A stretch of 64,000 nt of DNA from Rudanella paleaurantiibacter. Lineage in GTDB: Bacteria > Bacteroidota > Bacteroidia > Cytophagales > Spirosomataceae. The DNA lies in NCBI RefSeq assembly GCF_009184635.1, contig NZ_WELI01000002.1, forward strand, positions 620,001 to 684,000, in the 5' to 3' direction. The position numbers were made by a program, and so were the translations under genes. The notes beneath the pieces are model-generated. The model had not been told where the DNA came from and ran no database searches. It saw only the letters and a list, made by a program, of their open reading frames with translations. Shown here in pieces: positions 7,979-16,861 of the stretch. The number at the start of each line of letters is the position of its first letter. Within the stretch, counting starts at the first letter, position 1.

Positions 7979-9574
7979 ATGCGTTTTCTTTACTGCTGCA
8001 TTACCCTCATCGGGCTGCTAATCACCTGTGTACTACCTGTGCAGGGGCAGGTTGAAAAAGCCCCTGCCCGTAAAACCGGCGAGGGCGATGGCCCGTACGA
8101 CCGGCTCATTATCCGGGGCGTTACGCTCATCAACAGCACCGGGGCACCGCCCATGGGGCCGGTCGATATTGTAGTCGAAAAGAACCGGATTGCCCAGATT
8201 CGGCCGGTTGGCTACCCCGGCGTACCTATCGACCCGGCAAGCCGCCCATCTGCCAAACCCGGCGACAAAGAGTTGAACTGCGACGGGATGTACCTGATGC
8301 CGGGCTTCATTGACATGCACGGGCACATTGGCGGACAGGCGCAGGGAGCCAACGCCGAGTATGTGTTTAAACTTTGGCTGGGGCACGGTATCACCACCAT
8401 CCGCGACCCATCGGCCGGCAACGGTCTCGACTGGGTACTCGAACACCGCGCCAAAAGCAACCGAAACGAGATTGTCGCTCCGCGGATTCTGGCCTATACC
8501 GTATTTGGGCAGGGGGCCAAAGAGCCCATCATCACCCCCGAACAGGCCCGCGCCTGGGTGCAACAAAACGCCAAACGAGGTGCCGACGGCATCAAGTTCT
8601 TCGGGGCCGAACCGGCTGTTTTTCGGGCCGCTCTCGACGAAAACCGGAAGTTAGGCCTTCGCTCAGCCTGCCATCATGCCCAGCTCGAAGTGGCCCGGAT
8701 GAACGTACTGGCTACCGCCAAAGCGGGCCTGACCACCATGGAACACTGGTATGGACTGCCCGAAGCCCTCTTTGCCGACCGGACCGTGCAGGACTACCCG
8801 GCCGACTACAACTACAACAACGAACAACACCGGTTTGAGCAGGCCGGCCGCCTGTGGGAGCAAGCCGCCAAGCCTGGCACAGCCCGGTGGAATGCCGTGA
8901 TGGACTCGCTTATCCGGCTCGACTTTACCCTCGACCCGACCTTCAACATCTACGAAGCCAACCGAGACCTGATGCTGGCCCGCCGGGCCGAATGGCACGA
9001 TGAATACACGATGCCGAGTTTATGGCGCTTTTACGGCCCCAGCCGCATTTCGCACGGGTCGTACTGGCACAACTGGGGCACGGAACAGGAGGTAGCCTGG
9101 AAACGTAATTATCAGCTCTGGATGCAGTTCATCAATGAGTACAAGAACCGGGGTGGCCGGGTCACTACGGGCTCCGACTCCGGGTTCATTTATCAGCTAT
9201 ACGGGTTCGCCTATATCCGGGAGCTGGAACTGCTGCGGGAGGCAGGCTTTCATCCACTTGAGGTGATTCGGGCGGCTACCATTAAGGGCGCTGAAGCCCT
9301 GGGCATGGCCGGGCAAATTGGCTCGGTAGAGGTAGGTAAGCTGGCCGATTTCGTGATTGTTAAAGAAAATCCGTTGGCCAACCTCAAAACCTTATACGGC
9401 ACCGGGGCCATTCACCTGAACGACAAAAACGAAGTGGAGCGCGTAGGTGGCGTAACCTACACGGTAAAAGATGGCGTGGTGTACGACGCCAAAAAGCTAT
9501 TGGCTGATGTGCGGGCTATGGTAGCCGACGCCAAGAAGAAGGAGAATTTCGAGATCCGGCAACCGGGGAAATAA
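7979..9574 (+). CDS. Secreted amidohydrolase family metal-dependent hydrolase
   Basis: A 531-residue protein with a signal peptide (MRFLYCCITLIGLLITCVLP, cleavage near VQGQ). The amidohydrolase superfamily pattern is clear: the first metal-binding HxH at His114/His116 (GFIDMHGHIGG), later histidines in ACHHAQLE and TMEHWYG, a candidate bridging lysine in ADGIKFFG, and the catalytic Asp in TTGSDSGF. The C-terminus returns to the small beta-sandwich seen in imidazolonepropionase-, dihydroorotase- and prolidase-like members (VGKLADFVIVKENPL). It probably hydrolyses an amide or peptide-like bond in the periplasm. It converges with a secreted M28 peptidase, which fits peptide scavenging, though the two are on opposite strands. 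Confidence 0.85.
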   Translation: MRFLYCCITLIGLLITCVLPVQGQVEKAPARKTGEGDGPYDRLIIRGVTLINSTGAPPMGPVDIVVEKNRIAQIRPVGYPGVPIDPASRPSAKPGDKELNCDGMYLMPGFIDMHGHIGGQAQGANAEYVFKLWLGHGITTIRDPSAGNGLDWVLEHRAKSNRNEIVAPRILAYTVFGQGAKEPIITPEQARAWVQQNAKRGADGIKFFGAEPAVFRAALDENRKLGLRSACHHAQLEVARMNVLATAKAGLTTMEHWYGLPEALFADRTVQDYPADYNYNNEQHRFEQAGRLWEQAAKPGTARWNAVMDSLIRLDFTLDPTFNIYEANRDLMLARRAEWHDEYTMPSLWRFYGPSRISHGSYWHNWGTEQEVAWKRNYQLWMQFINEYKNRGGRVTTGSDSGFIYQLYGFAYIRELELLREAGFHPLEVIRAATIKGAEALGMAGQIGSVEVGKLADFVIVKENPLANLKTLYGTGAIHLNDKNEVERVGGVTYTVKDGVVYDAKKLLADVRAMVADAKKKENFEIRQPGK

Positions 9575-9652
9575 GGAGACAGGGAAGAAAGAGAGAAGGG
9601 AAGGCGCGCTTGCGTTCCTTTCTCCTTTTCTCCCTTCTCCTTTCTCCTTATT
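9570..9652. repeat. Purine/pyrimidine snap-back repeat, copy 1
   Basis: An 83-base element that fills the whole gap between the stop codons of the convergent amidohydrolase and M28 genes. A purine-rich left arm (starting AATAAGGAGA) can pair with a pyrimidine-rich right arm (ending TCTCCTTATT), with the core CGCTTGCGTTCC at 9607-9618 near the turn. Related copies are at 36342-36402 and 39383-39472. A role in bidirectional termination is inferred from placement. Confidence 0.8.
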
Positions 9653-9653
9653 T

Positions 9654-11291
9654 CTATTGCTTATTACTATCGACTTTCAGGCGCTCTTCGCGATTGGCGA
9701 CCTCCCAGGCGGTGTAGAATACCAGACGGGCGGTTTTTTCGGCCAGGTTAAAGTCCATTTTCTCGATATCGTCGGTTGGCCGGTGGTAGTCGGCGTGCAA
9801 CCCGTTGAAATAGAAAATGATGGGTATTTTGTGCTTGGCGAAGTTATAGTGGTCAGAACGGTAATAGATGCGCTCCGGGTCTTTCGGATCGTTGTACTTA
9901 TAGTCCAGCTCCATTTGGGTGTACTGACTATTGGCGTTCTCGCTGATCCGGTGCAGATCCGACGACAGTTTGTCGGACCCAATCACGTAAATGTAATTGT
10001 CTTTGGGCGACTTGTTTTCGTGCAGATTATCGACCCGACCCACCATATCGATGTTTAGATCGCAGACAGTGTTAGCCAGCGGCAACACGGGGCTGAAATC
10101 TGTATAGTACTCTGAACCCAGCAGGCCTTTCTCTTCGCCCACCACCGTCAGGAAGAGCATCGACCGGCGGGGGCCGTTGCCTTCTGCTTTGGCTTTGGCA
10201 AACGCCTGCGCCAGCTCAAGCACCGATACCGTACCCGACCCGTCGTCGTTAGCACCGTTGTTGATTTGCCCATCGGGGCTAATACCGATATGGTCGTAAT
10301 GGCTCGACACGATGACCACCTCATCTTTCTTGTCAGTACCCTCTACAAAACCCATTACGTTTTCGGTCTGCACATTCTCGTCTTTACGCTCGGCCTTCAC
10401 AGCTACGGTACCTGCCAGTTTACCAACGGTGCTCATGCCTTTGCTCTTGATTTGCTCAATCGCTTTGGTGAGCTGTGCCGCTTTCTTGCCCAGCAGGGCC
10501 GCTGCCATTTCGGTCGAAATCATGAAGGTTCCTACCGTGCCGACGTTTTCTTGCCCCGCTTTCAGGCTCAACCGGTTAAAACGCTGCTGTAAGGCCGCCC
10601 GTTCTGTGAGTAGCCGCTTAAACTCATCGGCATTGGCCGCCGAGATGATAAACACCTGAGCTGCGCCTTTATCTTTGGCCACCTGCGCGCGGTACCGCCA
10701 GCTGTCGGGCTTGCCCCAGCGCGAGGGCTCAGCTGAGTTGGTCACAGCCGAGGTACCGTCGGCATTTTTGGGTTCGCCATCGAGCATGACCACGGCTTTA
10801 CCTTTTACGTCGAGGTTGACATAGTCGTTGAACTTATCGTCGACAATACCATAATTGACAAACACGGTTTCGTAATTTGTTTCCTGCGGCAGGGCAATCA
10901 GGCCATTGGTCAGAAAATCTTTGAGGTAAGTAAACTGCTTACCACCCGATTTGACGTAGAAATCGCCCCAGGTCTTTTTGTAGAGCGTAAACGGCTGCAT
11001 ATAGCTCGTTTTGCCATCGGCACCGGGAACAACGGCCTTGAGGCCAAGCGCTGAAAACTGCCCGGCAATGTACTCAGCCGCTTTTTTCTGGCCCCGCGTA
11101 CCGGTTTCGCGGCCCTCCATATCGTCGGCGGCCAGAATAGTCAGGTGTTTGCGGAGGTCATCGGCCGTAACGGTTTGGGCGTATGTCTCTGGTTTGGCAG
11201 AGGGGGGTTGGGCAGCGGGCGTTTGCGCGAGAAGGGGAACAACCGAACTCGCAGTCAGGCAAATGGCTGTTTTAAAAAGCCAATGTTTCAT
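9654..11291 (-). CDS. Secreted M28 family zinc peptidase
   Basis: A 545-residue aminopeptidase-like protein with a signal peptide (KTAICLTASSVVPLLAQ). Two zinc ions should be held by the usual M28 ligands: His in SSHYDHIG, bridging Asp in NGANDDGSGT, Glu-Glu in VVGEEKGLLGSEYY, Asp in NIDMVGR and His in YYRSDHYNFAKHKIP. The region from about residue 130 to 300, between the start of the fold and the first zinc histidine, looks like an inserted protease-associated (PA) domain, common in M28 aminopeptidases. It should cleave N-terminal residues from peptides outside the cytoplasm. The gene is followed by the snap-back repeat. The next gene on the same strand (11365-12357) lies upstream and is unrelated in function. 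Confidence 0.92.
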   Translation of the reverse strand: MKHWLFKTAICLTASSVVPLLAQTPAAQPPSAKPETYAQTVTADDLRKHLTILAADDMEGRETGTRGQKKAAEYIAGQFSALGLKAVVPGADGKTSYMQPFTLYKKTWGDFYVKSGGKQFTYLKDFLTNGLIALPQETNYETVFVNYGIVDDKFNDYVNLDVKGKAVVMLDGEPKNADGTSAVTNSAEPSRWGKPDSWRYRAQVAKDKGAAQVFIISAANADEFKRLLTERAALQQRFNRLSLKAGQENVGTVGTFMISTEMAAALLGKKAAQLTKAIEQIKSKGMSTVGKLAGTVAVKAERKDENVQTENVMGFVEGTDKKDEVVIVSSHYDHIGISPDGQINNGANDDGSGTVSVLELAQAFAKAKAEGNGPRRSMLFLTVVGEEKGLLGSEYYTDFSPVLPLANTVCDLNIDMVGRVDNLHENKSPKDNYIYVIGSDKLSSDLHRISENANSQYTQMELDYKYNDPKDPERIYYRSDHYNFAKHKIPIIFYFNGLHADYHRPTDDIEKMDFNLAEKTARLVFYTAWEVANREERLKVDSNKQ

Positions 11292-11364
11292 GTATTTAGT
11301 TGATGGTTTAATTGATTTAAAAACGTTATAGAACAGAGGATATTGGCCTTACTCCAAACCCCTT

Positions 11365-12357
11365 TTACTCAGGTACGGTCATTTTTTCACGTTTCGCCTG
11401 GGCAATGAGAACAGGGACAATCAAAAAGCTCAAGCTGTTCAGAACCAGGTTGATAGCCAACCCCATGGTATGTAAAAAAGTAGCAACAACTGTTCCCTGT
11501 GCCGTACTCAACCCATATAGTACCAATATGCGGCCCACAAAAAAATGGAAAGTACCTACCCCGCCCTGCGTCGGAACGGCCAATCCACCGATGGACGCAA
11601 CTGCCAGAACGGTAAGGGCCGCTGTTGGAGGCAGATCGCGGGTACTTTCTACAGACAGCATCAGCAAATAAAGGTGTAGCCACGACAACACCTGGGTCAG
11701 AATAGTCAGAGCAACAAAGAGCCACGGATTGGGGAGCTGCCGGATTGCGGCAAACCCACTCCAAAGGCCTTTAGCAAATCCCTCCAATTTAACAGAGAAA
11801 GGGTGCTTTCGGACAAAAGGACTGCGCCAAAGCCAGATCAGGCCAACTGATGTAACCAGAGAAAGGCCTAATAAAAGAAACAATTTAGATCCGGAAACAG
11901 ACCAGGTCATACCGGAAAAGTAACGGATCATCCGGGCCGACTCCAGTACAAACGTCAGCAGCAGCACCAGTAAAAGCATCAGAAAATCCAACACCCGTTC
12001 GGCTACCACAGACCCAAGCCCGTGCGACACCGGCACCTGATCGGTTCGCTGTAGTGTAATACACCGGGTAAGCTCCCCCGAACCAACCACAAGCATACTA
12101 ATGAAGGCACCCGTCTGATAGGCCACCATTGCCCTAAATACTGTAGGATGGTGATGTAGGGCCAGTAATGATTGTTGCCAGCGCATAGCGCGTACCCAGT
12201 AGATCAGTACAACTACCAAACCAGACGCAACCACCCAGCCATAGTGAGCCTGCCGGAACTGCCCAACAATTTCAGAAAACGAAATATCCTTCAGTGCGTA
12301 AACCAGCAAGGCAAGAGCAACTCCGATAAACAGCCCTCGAGTTAGCATCTGCTTCAT
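11365..12357 (-). CDS. Flippase-like integral membrane protein (LPG_synthase_TM family)
   Basis: A 330-residue protein with about eight transmembrane helices, of the UPF0104/lysylphosphatidylglycerol synthase transmembrane family. Family marks include the basic RAMRWQQSLLAL after the second helix, the ERVLDFLMLL segment and GGVGTFHFFVGRILVLYG in a late helix. Free-standing members without the aminoacyl-transferase domain are thought to flip or handle lipids or lipid-linked glycans, but few have been tested. It is divergent from a glycan operon starting at 12519, with 161 bases between, and a shared role in moving a lipid-linked intermediate is plausible. The start is the ATG at 12357; an ATG three codons in is equally possible. 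Confidence 0.8.
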   Translation of the reverse strand: MKQMLTRGLFIGVALALLVYALKDISFSEIVGQFRQAHYGWVVASGLVVVLIYWVRAMRWQQSLLALHHHPTVFRAMVAYQTGAFISMLVVGSGELTRCITLQRTDQVPVSHGLGSVVAERVLDFLMLLLVLLLTFVLESARMIRYFSGMTWSVSGSKLFLLLGLSLVTSVGLIWLWRSPFVRKHPFSVKLEGFAKGLWSGFAAIRQLPNPWLFVALTILTQVLSWLHLYLLMLSVESTRDLPPTAALTVLAVASIGGLAVPTQGGVGTFHFFVGRILVLYGLSTAQGTVVATFLHTMGLAINLVLNSLSFLIVPVLIAQAKREKMTVPE

Positions 12358-12444
12358 TTATTCTTTGAAATGACTGTAAAGTACCGAAATTTTAACGTCC
12401 TAATCACTTTCATCTACTTTGATCAACCAGTAAGGGATACTAAT

Positions 12445-12475
12445 TTTGACTTTATGCGATTTAGGCATATTTATT
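12445..12475 (+). promoter_or_regulatory. Promoter-like signal for the glycan operon
   Basis: TTTG (12445-12448), 19 bases, then TATTTATT (12468-12475), six of eight to TAnnTTTG. It lies 43 bases before the ATG at 12519 in an AT-rich gap. Confidence 0.35.
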
Positions 12476-12518
12476 GCCTATGTTGTTCTAATTCGTAATC
12501 AGCCCCGACCAATTACTC

Positions 12519-14636
12519 ATGTCTAAATCGTCGAAAAAACGATCTCAATCTGGAAAACCAACCGAAAACGAGACATCACCAACCCGGCAGGCAGCCTCAG
12601 CAGTACCGGTTCAACCAGTAAGCCCCGTTGTTGACCGTAGCCAGGTTTCACCTGCTACCTCTACTCAAGTTGCTGACTCGTCGGTGTTGATTCGGTTTGA
12701 CAAGCGGGTCAAAATAACCTTAGGGGCGTTTATAGGCATTTTTCTTCTGTTTGTTCTTTTCAAGTGGCACTATGTGTCGCTTCCTATCTGGAACACCCTA
12801 CTGCCCGACGGGAGTGCCCCCAACCGTGGGTTGGTTGCAGGCACACCCAAGCAGATTCGGATGGACGACTATGCGGTGGGGGCTCCCTGGATTCTGTCTA
12901 ATGTCAGTAATGAATTTGGCCATGAGAACGAGGGTATTGGTGGCCTGAAAGCCGCTTTGCTCGTTTCACCCACTAACCACATTGTGACCGTATTCAAGTT
13001 TATGCACTGGGGCTTTATGCTTCTCGACGCCGAACGGGGATACTCGTGGATGTATAACAGCAACCCTTTTCTGGTGTTGATCGGGTCTTTTTTATTTTTC
13101 CTGCTTGTATGCCGTAACCATTACCTTTTGTCTTTGACCGGAGCCCTTACCCTTTTCCTGTCTTCAGGTACAGTCCGCTGGTCGTTCATACCGGCTCCCA
13201 TGATAGGCTACTGCGGTCTGGCTTTTGTGGCCGCTATCTATGTTCTGAAAGCCCAGAAGCCCACTCACATTGCTCTGTGGGCTCTGCTGCTGATCTGGAG
13301 CGTTATTAGCTATGCTCTTTACCTGTATCCGCCGTATCAATTACCAATGGTTTACTTGTTTGCCTTTGTGCTGGTGGGATACCTAATCAATGAGCGTAAA
13401 AACCTTTTCCCAATCAACCGAGTGCCGATCCGATTGGGTGCCCTGGGCGGCATTGCCCTTATAGCTGGCTTTGTGTTATATGTGTTTTACAACGATGTGC
13501 AGGAAACCCTGAAGGCTCTCTCGAGTACGGTTTACCCGGGTCAGCGTAGCGAAACAGGCGGCACCGGGTTCATTGCCAACGCTTTCTCTGAGTACTACAG
13601 CTGGTTTTTCGATGATCAAAAATTCCCCAAAAGCTGGTTGAACATCTGCGAGCTTTCACACTATCTCAACTTTGCCCCAATCATCATTCCCTTGTCGGTT
13701 CTGCTTTTCGTCAAAACACGTCGGATCGATTGGATGATTGTTGGCGGTAGTGTTTTTGTCCTGCTCATGTGGATCTGGATGGAAGTAGGCTTTCCCAAAA
13801 GTTTGGCTAAACTATCGTTGATGAGCATGGTACCAACCCGCCGGGGTCAGGTACCTATGGGCATCGGCGCAGTTGTGCTTCTGTTTCTATACCTGGGCGC
13901 CCTTAGTACGGCCAATACCGCAAAAAATGAGGTTAAGCTTCCGGTTTGGACCAACGCTGTGGCTATAATCGGTATTGCTGCCTTCATGATTTACACAGCC
14001 TATGTGAACATCAATGATTCAGAGGGGCTGGTCAAGCCTTTTCAGACGTTTATCCCGGTTGTGTTTTTTACGATGATGGGGGTACTACTGGTGTCATCAA
14101 TCGCCATCCCCTACCGCCTGACTATTTTCTGTACAGGGCTGATTCTGTTTCTACTACCCAACCTTAAAGCTAATCCATTATCAAAAGGCCTCAGCCCCAT
14201 AACGGAGAATGCTTTTTTCAGAACCGTCAAATCACTGGTCGAACAGGACCCTAACGCCCGGTGGATTGTCAATGGGAATCAGTTTATTACGTACATGGTC
14301 ACGGCAACGGGTGCCAAGCAGATTACGGGGGTTAAATACATTCCGAATCGGAAGACAATCATGAGTGTACTCGACCCCAAAATGAAGCGCGATTCGGCGT
14401 ACAATCGGTACGCTCACGTTACCAACCAATCGTACATTGATGGTAAAGATTCCGTTGTGCTGGTCAATCAGTTTGAAGATGGCTACATTATCGTCATGGA
14501 CCCCTGCTCGCCCAGGATGAAGCAACTGAACGTGAAGTATCAGGTATTCGATCATGCACCACAACCGGTTGAAGTGCGGTGCATGAAGCAGGTGGCTACA
14601 TTGGGGTCGCTGACAATTTACCAGACCAATTTCTAA
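12519..14636 (+). CDS. Large GT-C-like membrane protein, glycan cluster
   Basis: A 705-residue polytopic membrane protein. Residues 1-65 are polar, Ser/Thr/Pro-rich and cytoplasmic; about 12-13 hydrophobic helices follow from residue 70, and the last 150 residues form a soluble domain. The first extracytoplasmic loop has IRMDDYAVGAPW; an acidic pair in this loop is the usual catalytic spot of GT-C glycosyltransferases, which use polyprenyl-phosphate sugars. I infer a GT-C-type transferase or a related membrane enzyme, without a firm family name. It is followed after 12 bases by a polyprenyl-phosphate-sugar synthase-like GT2, exactly the enzyme that would make its donor. The N-terminal extension is unusual. 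Confidence 0.7.
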   Translation: MSKSSKKRSQSGKPTENETSPTRQAASAVPVQPVSPVVDRSQVSPATSTQVADSSVLIRFDKRVKITLGAFIGIFLLFVLFKWHYVSLPIWNTLLPDGSAPNRGLVAGTPKQIRMDDYAVGAPWILSNVSNEFGHENEGIGGLKAALLVSPTNHIVTVFKFMHWGFMLLDAERGYSWMYNSNPFLVLIGSFLFFLLVCRNHYLLSLTGALTLFLSSGTVRWSFIPAPMIGYCGLAFVAAIYVLKAQKPTHIALWALLLIWSVISYALYLYPPYQLPMVYLFAFVLVGYLINERKNLFPINRVPIRLGALGGIALIAGFVLYVFYNDVQETLKALSSTVYPGQRSETGGTGFIANAFSEYYSWFFDDQKFPKSWLNICELSHYLNFAPIIIPLSVLLFVKTRRIDWMIVGGSVFVLLMWIWMEVGFPKSLAKLSLMSMVPTRRGQVPMGIGAVVLLFLYLGALSTANTAKNEVKLPVWTNAVAIIGIAAFMIYTAYVNINDSEGLVKPFQTFIPVVFFTMMGVLLVSSIAIPYRLTIFCTGLILFLLPNLKANPLSKGLSPITENAFFRTVKSLVEQDPNARWIVNGNQFITYMVTATGAKQITGVKYIPNRKTIMSVLDPKMKRDSAYNRYAHVTNQSYIDGKDSVVLVNQFEDGYIIVMDPCSPRMKQLNVKYQVFDHAPQPVEVRCMKQVATLGSLTIYQTNF

Positions 14637-14648
14637 CGCTTTCCGGGC

Positions 14649-15392
14649 ATGATAGCTGCTGTCGATTCGCACATACTGATCATTGTGCCTTGTTATAATG
14701 AGCAGGACACCATTGAGTCAGTAGTGGCGGGAATCTATCAAACCCGCGATAAGCACCGGTTAAACCTCGACGTACTGGTTGTCAATGACTGTTCGACCGA
14801 CCGCTCTGTTGAAGCCATTCGCCGGACTGGTTGCTTGTACCTCAATCTACCCACTAATCTTGGAATTGGCGGAGCAATGCATGCCGGCTATAAGTTTGCC
14901 TGGCGTAATGGGTACGATATTGCCGTTCAGATGGATGGCGATGGGCAACACCCCACCCATGAGCTGCCCAAGTTGCTGCAACCATTGTTCGACAATCAGG
15001 CAGATGTGGTTATTGGCTCAAGGTTCATTACACGCGAGGGCTTTCAGTCATCAGCAACCCGTCGTATGGGTATTGCCTATTTCCGATGGCTTAACCAGTT
15101 TCTGATCGGTCAGACTATCCATGACAGTACCTCTGGCTTCCGGGCATTCAACCGAAAAACACTCGCTCTGGTTGAGCGATATTACCCGGATGAATACCCG
15201 GAGCCAGAAGCTATCGTTCAATTTGGTCTTAACAAGCTTCGAATGCTTGAAGTACCCGTTGTGATGAGCGAACGACAGGGGGGAGTGTCGTCCATCAACA
15301 CTAGCCGGGCCGTTTACTATATGATTAAGGTAACTCTGGGAATTTTATTCATCTTTTTGCGGCTCCGTAACCGCCCAGTTCTAACTCTCTGA
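14649..15392 (+). CDS. GT2 glycosyltransferase, polyprenyl-phosphate sugar synthase-like
   Basis: A 247-residue family 2 glycosyltransferase with the N-terminal nucleotide-sugar fold: HILIIVPCYNEQDTIESVV at the start, the D-D motif near VVNDCSTD, the metal-binding DGDGQHP (about residue 98) and GSRFITREG. These match dolichol/undecaprenyl-phosphate mannose or glucose synthase-like enzymes. It lacks the C-terminal membrane helices of some members; only a short hydrophobic tail (YYMIKVTLGILFIFLRL) is present. It is in an operon: 12 bases after the GT-C-like protein and 3 bases before the DUF2304 gene, its usual partner. It likely loads a sugar from a nucleotide donor onto a lipid phosphate at the inner leaflet. 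Confidence 0.88.
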   Translation: MIAAVDSHILIIVPCYNEQDTIESVVAGIYQTRDKHRLNLDVLVVNDCSTDRSVEAIRRTGCLYLNLPTNLGIGGAMHAGYKFAWRNGYDIAVQMDGDGQHPTHELPKLLQPLFDNQADVVIGSRFITREGFQSSATRRMGIAYFRWLNQFLIGQTIHDSTSGFRAFNRKTLALVERYYPDEYPEPEAIVQFGLNKLRMLEVPVVMSERQGGVSSINTSRAVYYMIKVTLGILFIFLRLRNRPVLTL

Positions 15393-15395
15393 CGT

Positions 15396-15818
15396 ATGGA
15401 ATCGCTTCCGATAACCATTCAGTTCATCAGCATCGTGGGGGCGCTGATGTTCATGATTATGATTTTTCGGCTCATTATCAAAGGGCACCTCCGTGAGGAA
15501 TATTCAGTTGTCTGGATTGTTTGCACCGGCTTCCTGCTGGTTTTCTCGTTTTGGCGTTCCGGGCTGGAGAAAATCTCCCTCCTGCTGGGTGTGTATTACC
15601 CACCTTCGCTTATTTTTCTGGTAGGTATTCTGGCAATTATCGTTTTTTTGGTCCACCTATCAGTGGTCATTTCGAGGCAACAGAACCAGATAAAGAACCT
15701 TACTCATGAGCTGGCCTACCTTCGTCAGGAGTTAGATCAGCGTCAGTCGGTCAACCTGAGCAAGCCCGAGCCTACCCAGCCAATGACTACCGTTAGCCCA
15801 ATACCACCATCCTTATGA
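15396..15818 (+). CDS. DUF2304 domain membrane protein
   Basis: A 140-residue protein with three transmembrane helices (about residues 7-27, 38-56 and 69-92), then a predicted coiled-coil tail (QQNQIKNLTHELAYLRQEL) and a polar end. Size, helix spacing and the charged first loop LIIKGHLREEYSVVW fit DUF2304, which is typically encoded next to polyprenyl-phosphate-sugar GT2 enzymes. It probably anchors or assists the soluble GT2. Its stop overlaps the next start by four bases (ATGA, 15815-15818). Confidence 0.85.
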   Translation: MESLPITIQFISIVGALMFMIMIFRLIIKGHLREEYSVVWIVCTGFLLVFSFWRSGLEKISLLLGVYYPPSLIFLVGILAIIVFLVHLSVVISRQQNQIKNLTHELAYLRQELDQRQSVNLSKPEPTQPMTTVSPIPPSL

Positions 15819-16861
15819 AGCCCCATACCGGGCCGACACTAACGATCCTGATCGTTTCTTACAAAAGCATCGACGACCTGAAGCGCTGCTTACCGAGTAT
15901 CTACCGTCAGCCTAATAGCGCCAAATTTGAGGTACTGATTGTTGACAATTACCCATTTGATGGTGTAAAGAGCTGGCTAGCCCATACGTATCCTGATGCC
16001 CGGTATATTCCTAATCCGACCAATTCGGGCTACGCAGGCGGCAACAATCTGGGGCTCCAACAAGCTGCGGGCGAGTGGGTACTTTTTCTAAATCCGGATA
16101 CTGAGTTGGGGCCAAACGCTATATCATGCCTGCTCGAAACCGCTCGTTTGTACCCCAAAGCCTTTTTAAACCCCAAACTTCTTAATCCCGACGGAACCAT
16201 CAATGCCTGTGGCAATCAGATGCATTACACCGGTATTACCACGTGTCGGGCTATCAATGAGCCCGGCTCTACACACAACACTCTTGAGGAGGTTCCTTTA
16301 CTTTCAGGAGCTGCCTTAATGGCTCCAACCGAAGCTGTAAGAGAATTGGGCGGCTTCAACGAAGCCCATTTTATGTACTTTGAAGATGCCGACTTATCGC
16401 TACGGGCTCGACTGGCTGGCTACGCTTTGCTGTGCGATGGACGATCTGTAATCACCCACTACTACCGTTTAGGGATGACACCAACCAAGTTTTACTACCT
16501 GGAGCGAAACCGTGTTTTAACCCTTCTTCGCACTCTATCGGCCACTACCCGGCAACGTATGCTGCCCGCGTTACTCTTAACCGAGTTACTGACCTGGCTA
16601 TTTGCGTTCAGGGGAATTGCTTACCTTAAAAGCCGAGCACGTGCCTACCGCTGGTTATGGTCAAATCGTGAATGGATAGGAAAGCAAAACCGGCAAATTC
16701 AGGCCACCCGCCAAATTTCGGATGCAGATTTGCTGGCGAGTGCTTCAACCCGGTTGCCGGTCGACCAATTGGCTTCGGGAGCTGTTAGCAAACTGGCTAA
16801 CCAGTTGCTAACAGCCATTTATAGTTGGCTAAGACCAACTCAGTTAACCACAAAGCCTTGA
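15815..16861 (+). CDS. GT2 glycosyltransferase, rhamnosyltransferase-like
   Basis: A 348-residue family 2 glycosyltransferase of the type often called rhamnosyltransferase. Signals are TLTILIVSYKSIDDLKRCL at the N-terminus, NSGYAGGNNLGLQQA, FLNPDTELG (DxD-like) and the acceptor-side EAHFMYFEDADLSLRARL. The C-terminal 100 residues contain hydrophobic, basic helices (ALLLTELLTWLFAF...) that may sit on the membrane. It is the fourth gene of the 12519-16861 operon, translationally coupled to DUF2304. Its 3' end overlaps by 22 bases the 3' end of the opposing membrane protein gene, with no terminator between. The sugar specificity is not predictable. Confidence 0.87.
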   Translation: MKPHTGPTLTILIVSYKSIDDLKRCLPSIYRQPNSAKFEVLIVDNYPFDGVKSWLAHTYPDARYIPNPTNSGYAGGNNLGLQQAAGEWVLFLNPDTELGPNAISCLLETARLYPKAFLNPKLLNPDGTINACGNQMHYTGITTCRAINEPGSTHNTLEEVPLLSGAALMAPTEAVRELGGFNEAHFMYFEDADLSLRARLAGYALLCDGRSVITHYYRLGMTPTKFYYLERNRVLTLLRTLSATTRQRMLPALLLTELLTWLFAFRGIAYLKSRARAYRWLWSNREWIGKQNRQIQATRQISDADLLASASTRLPVDQLASGAVSKLANQLLTAIYSWLRPTQLTTKP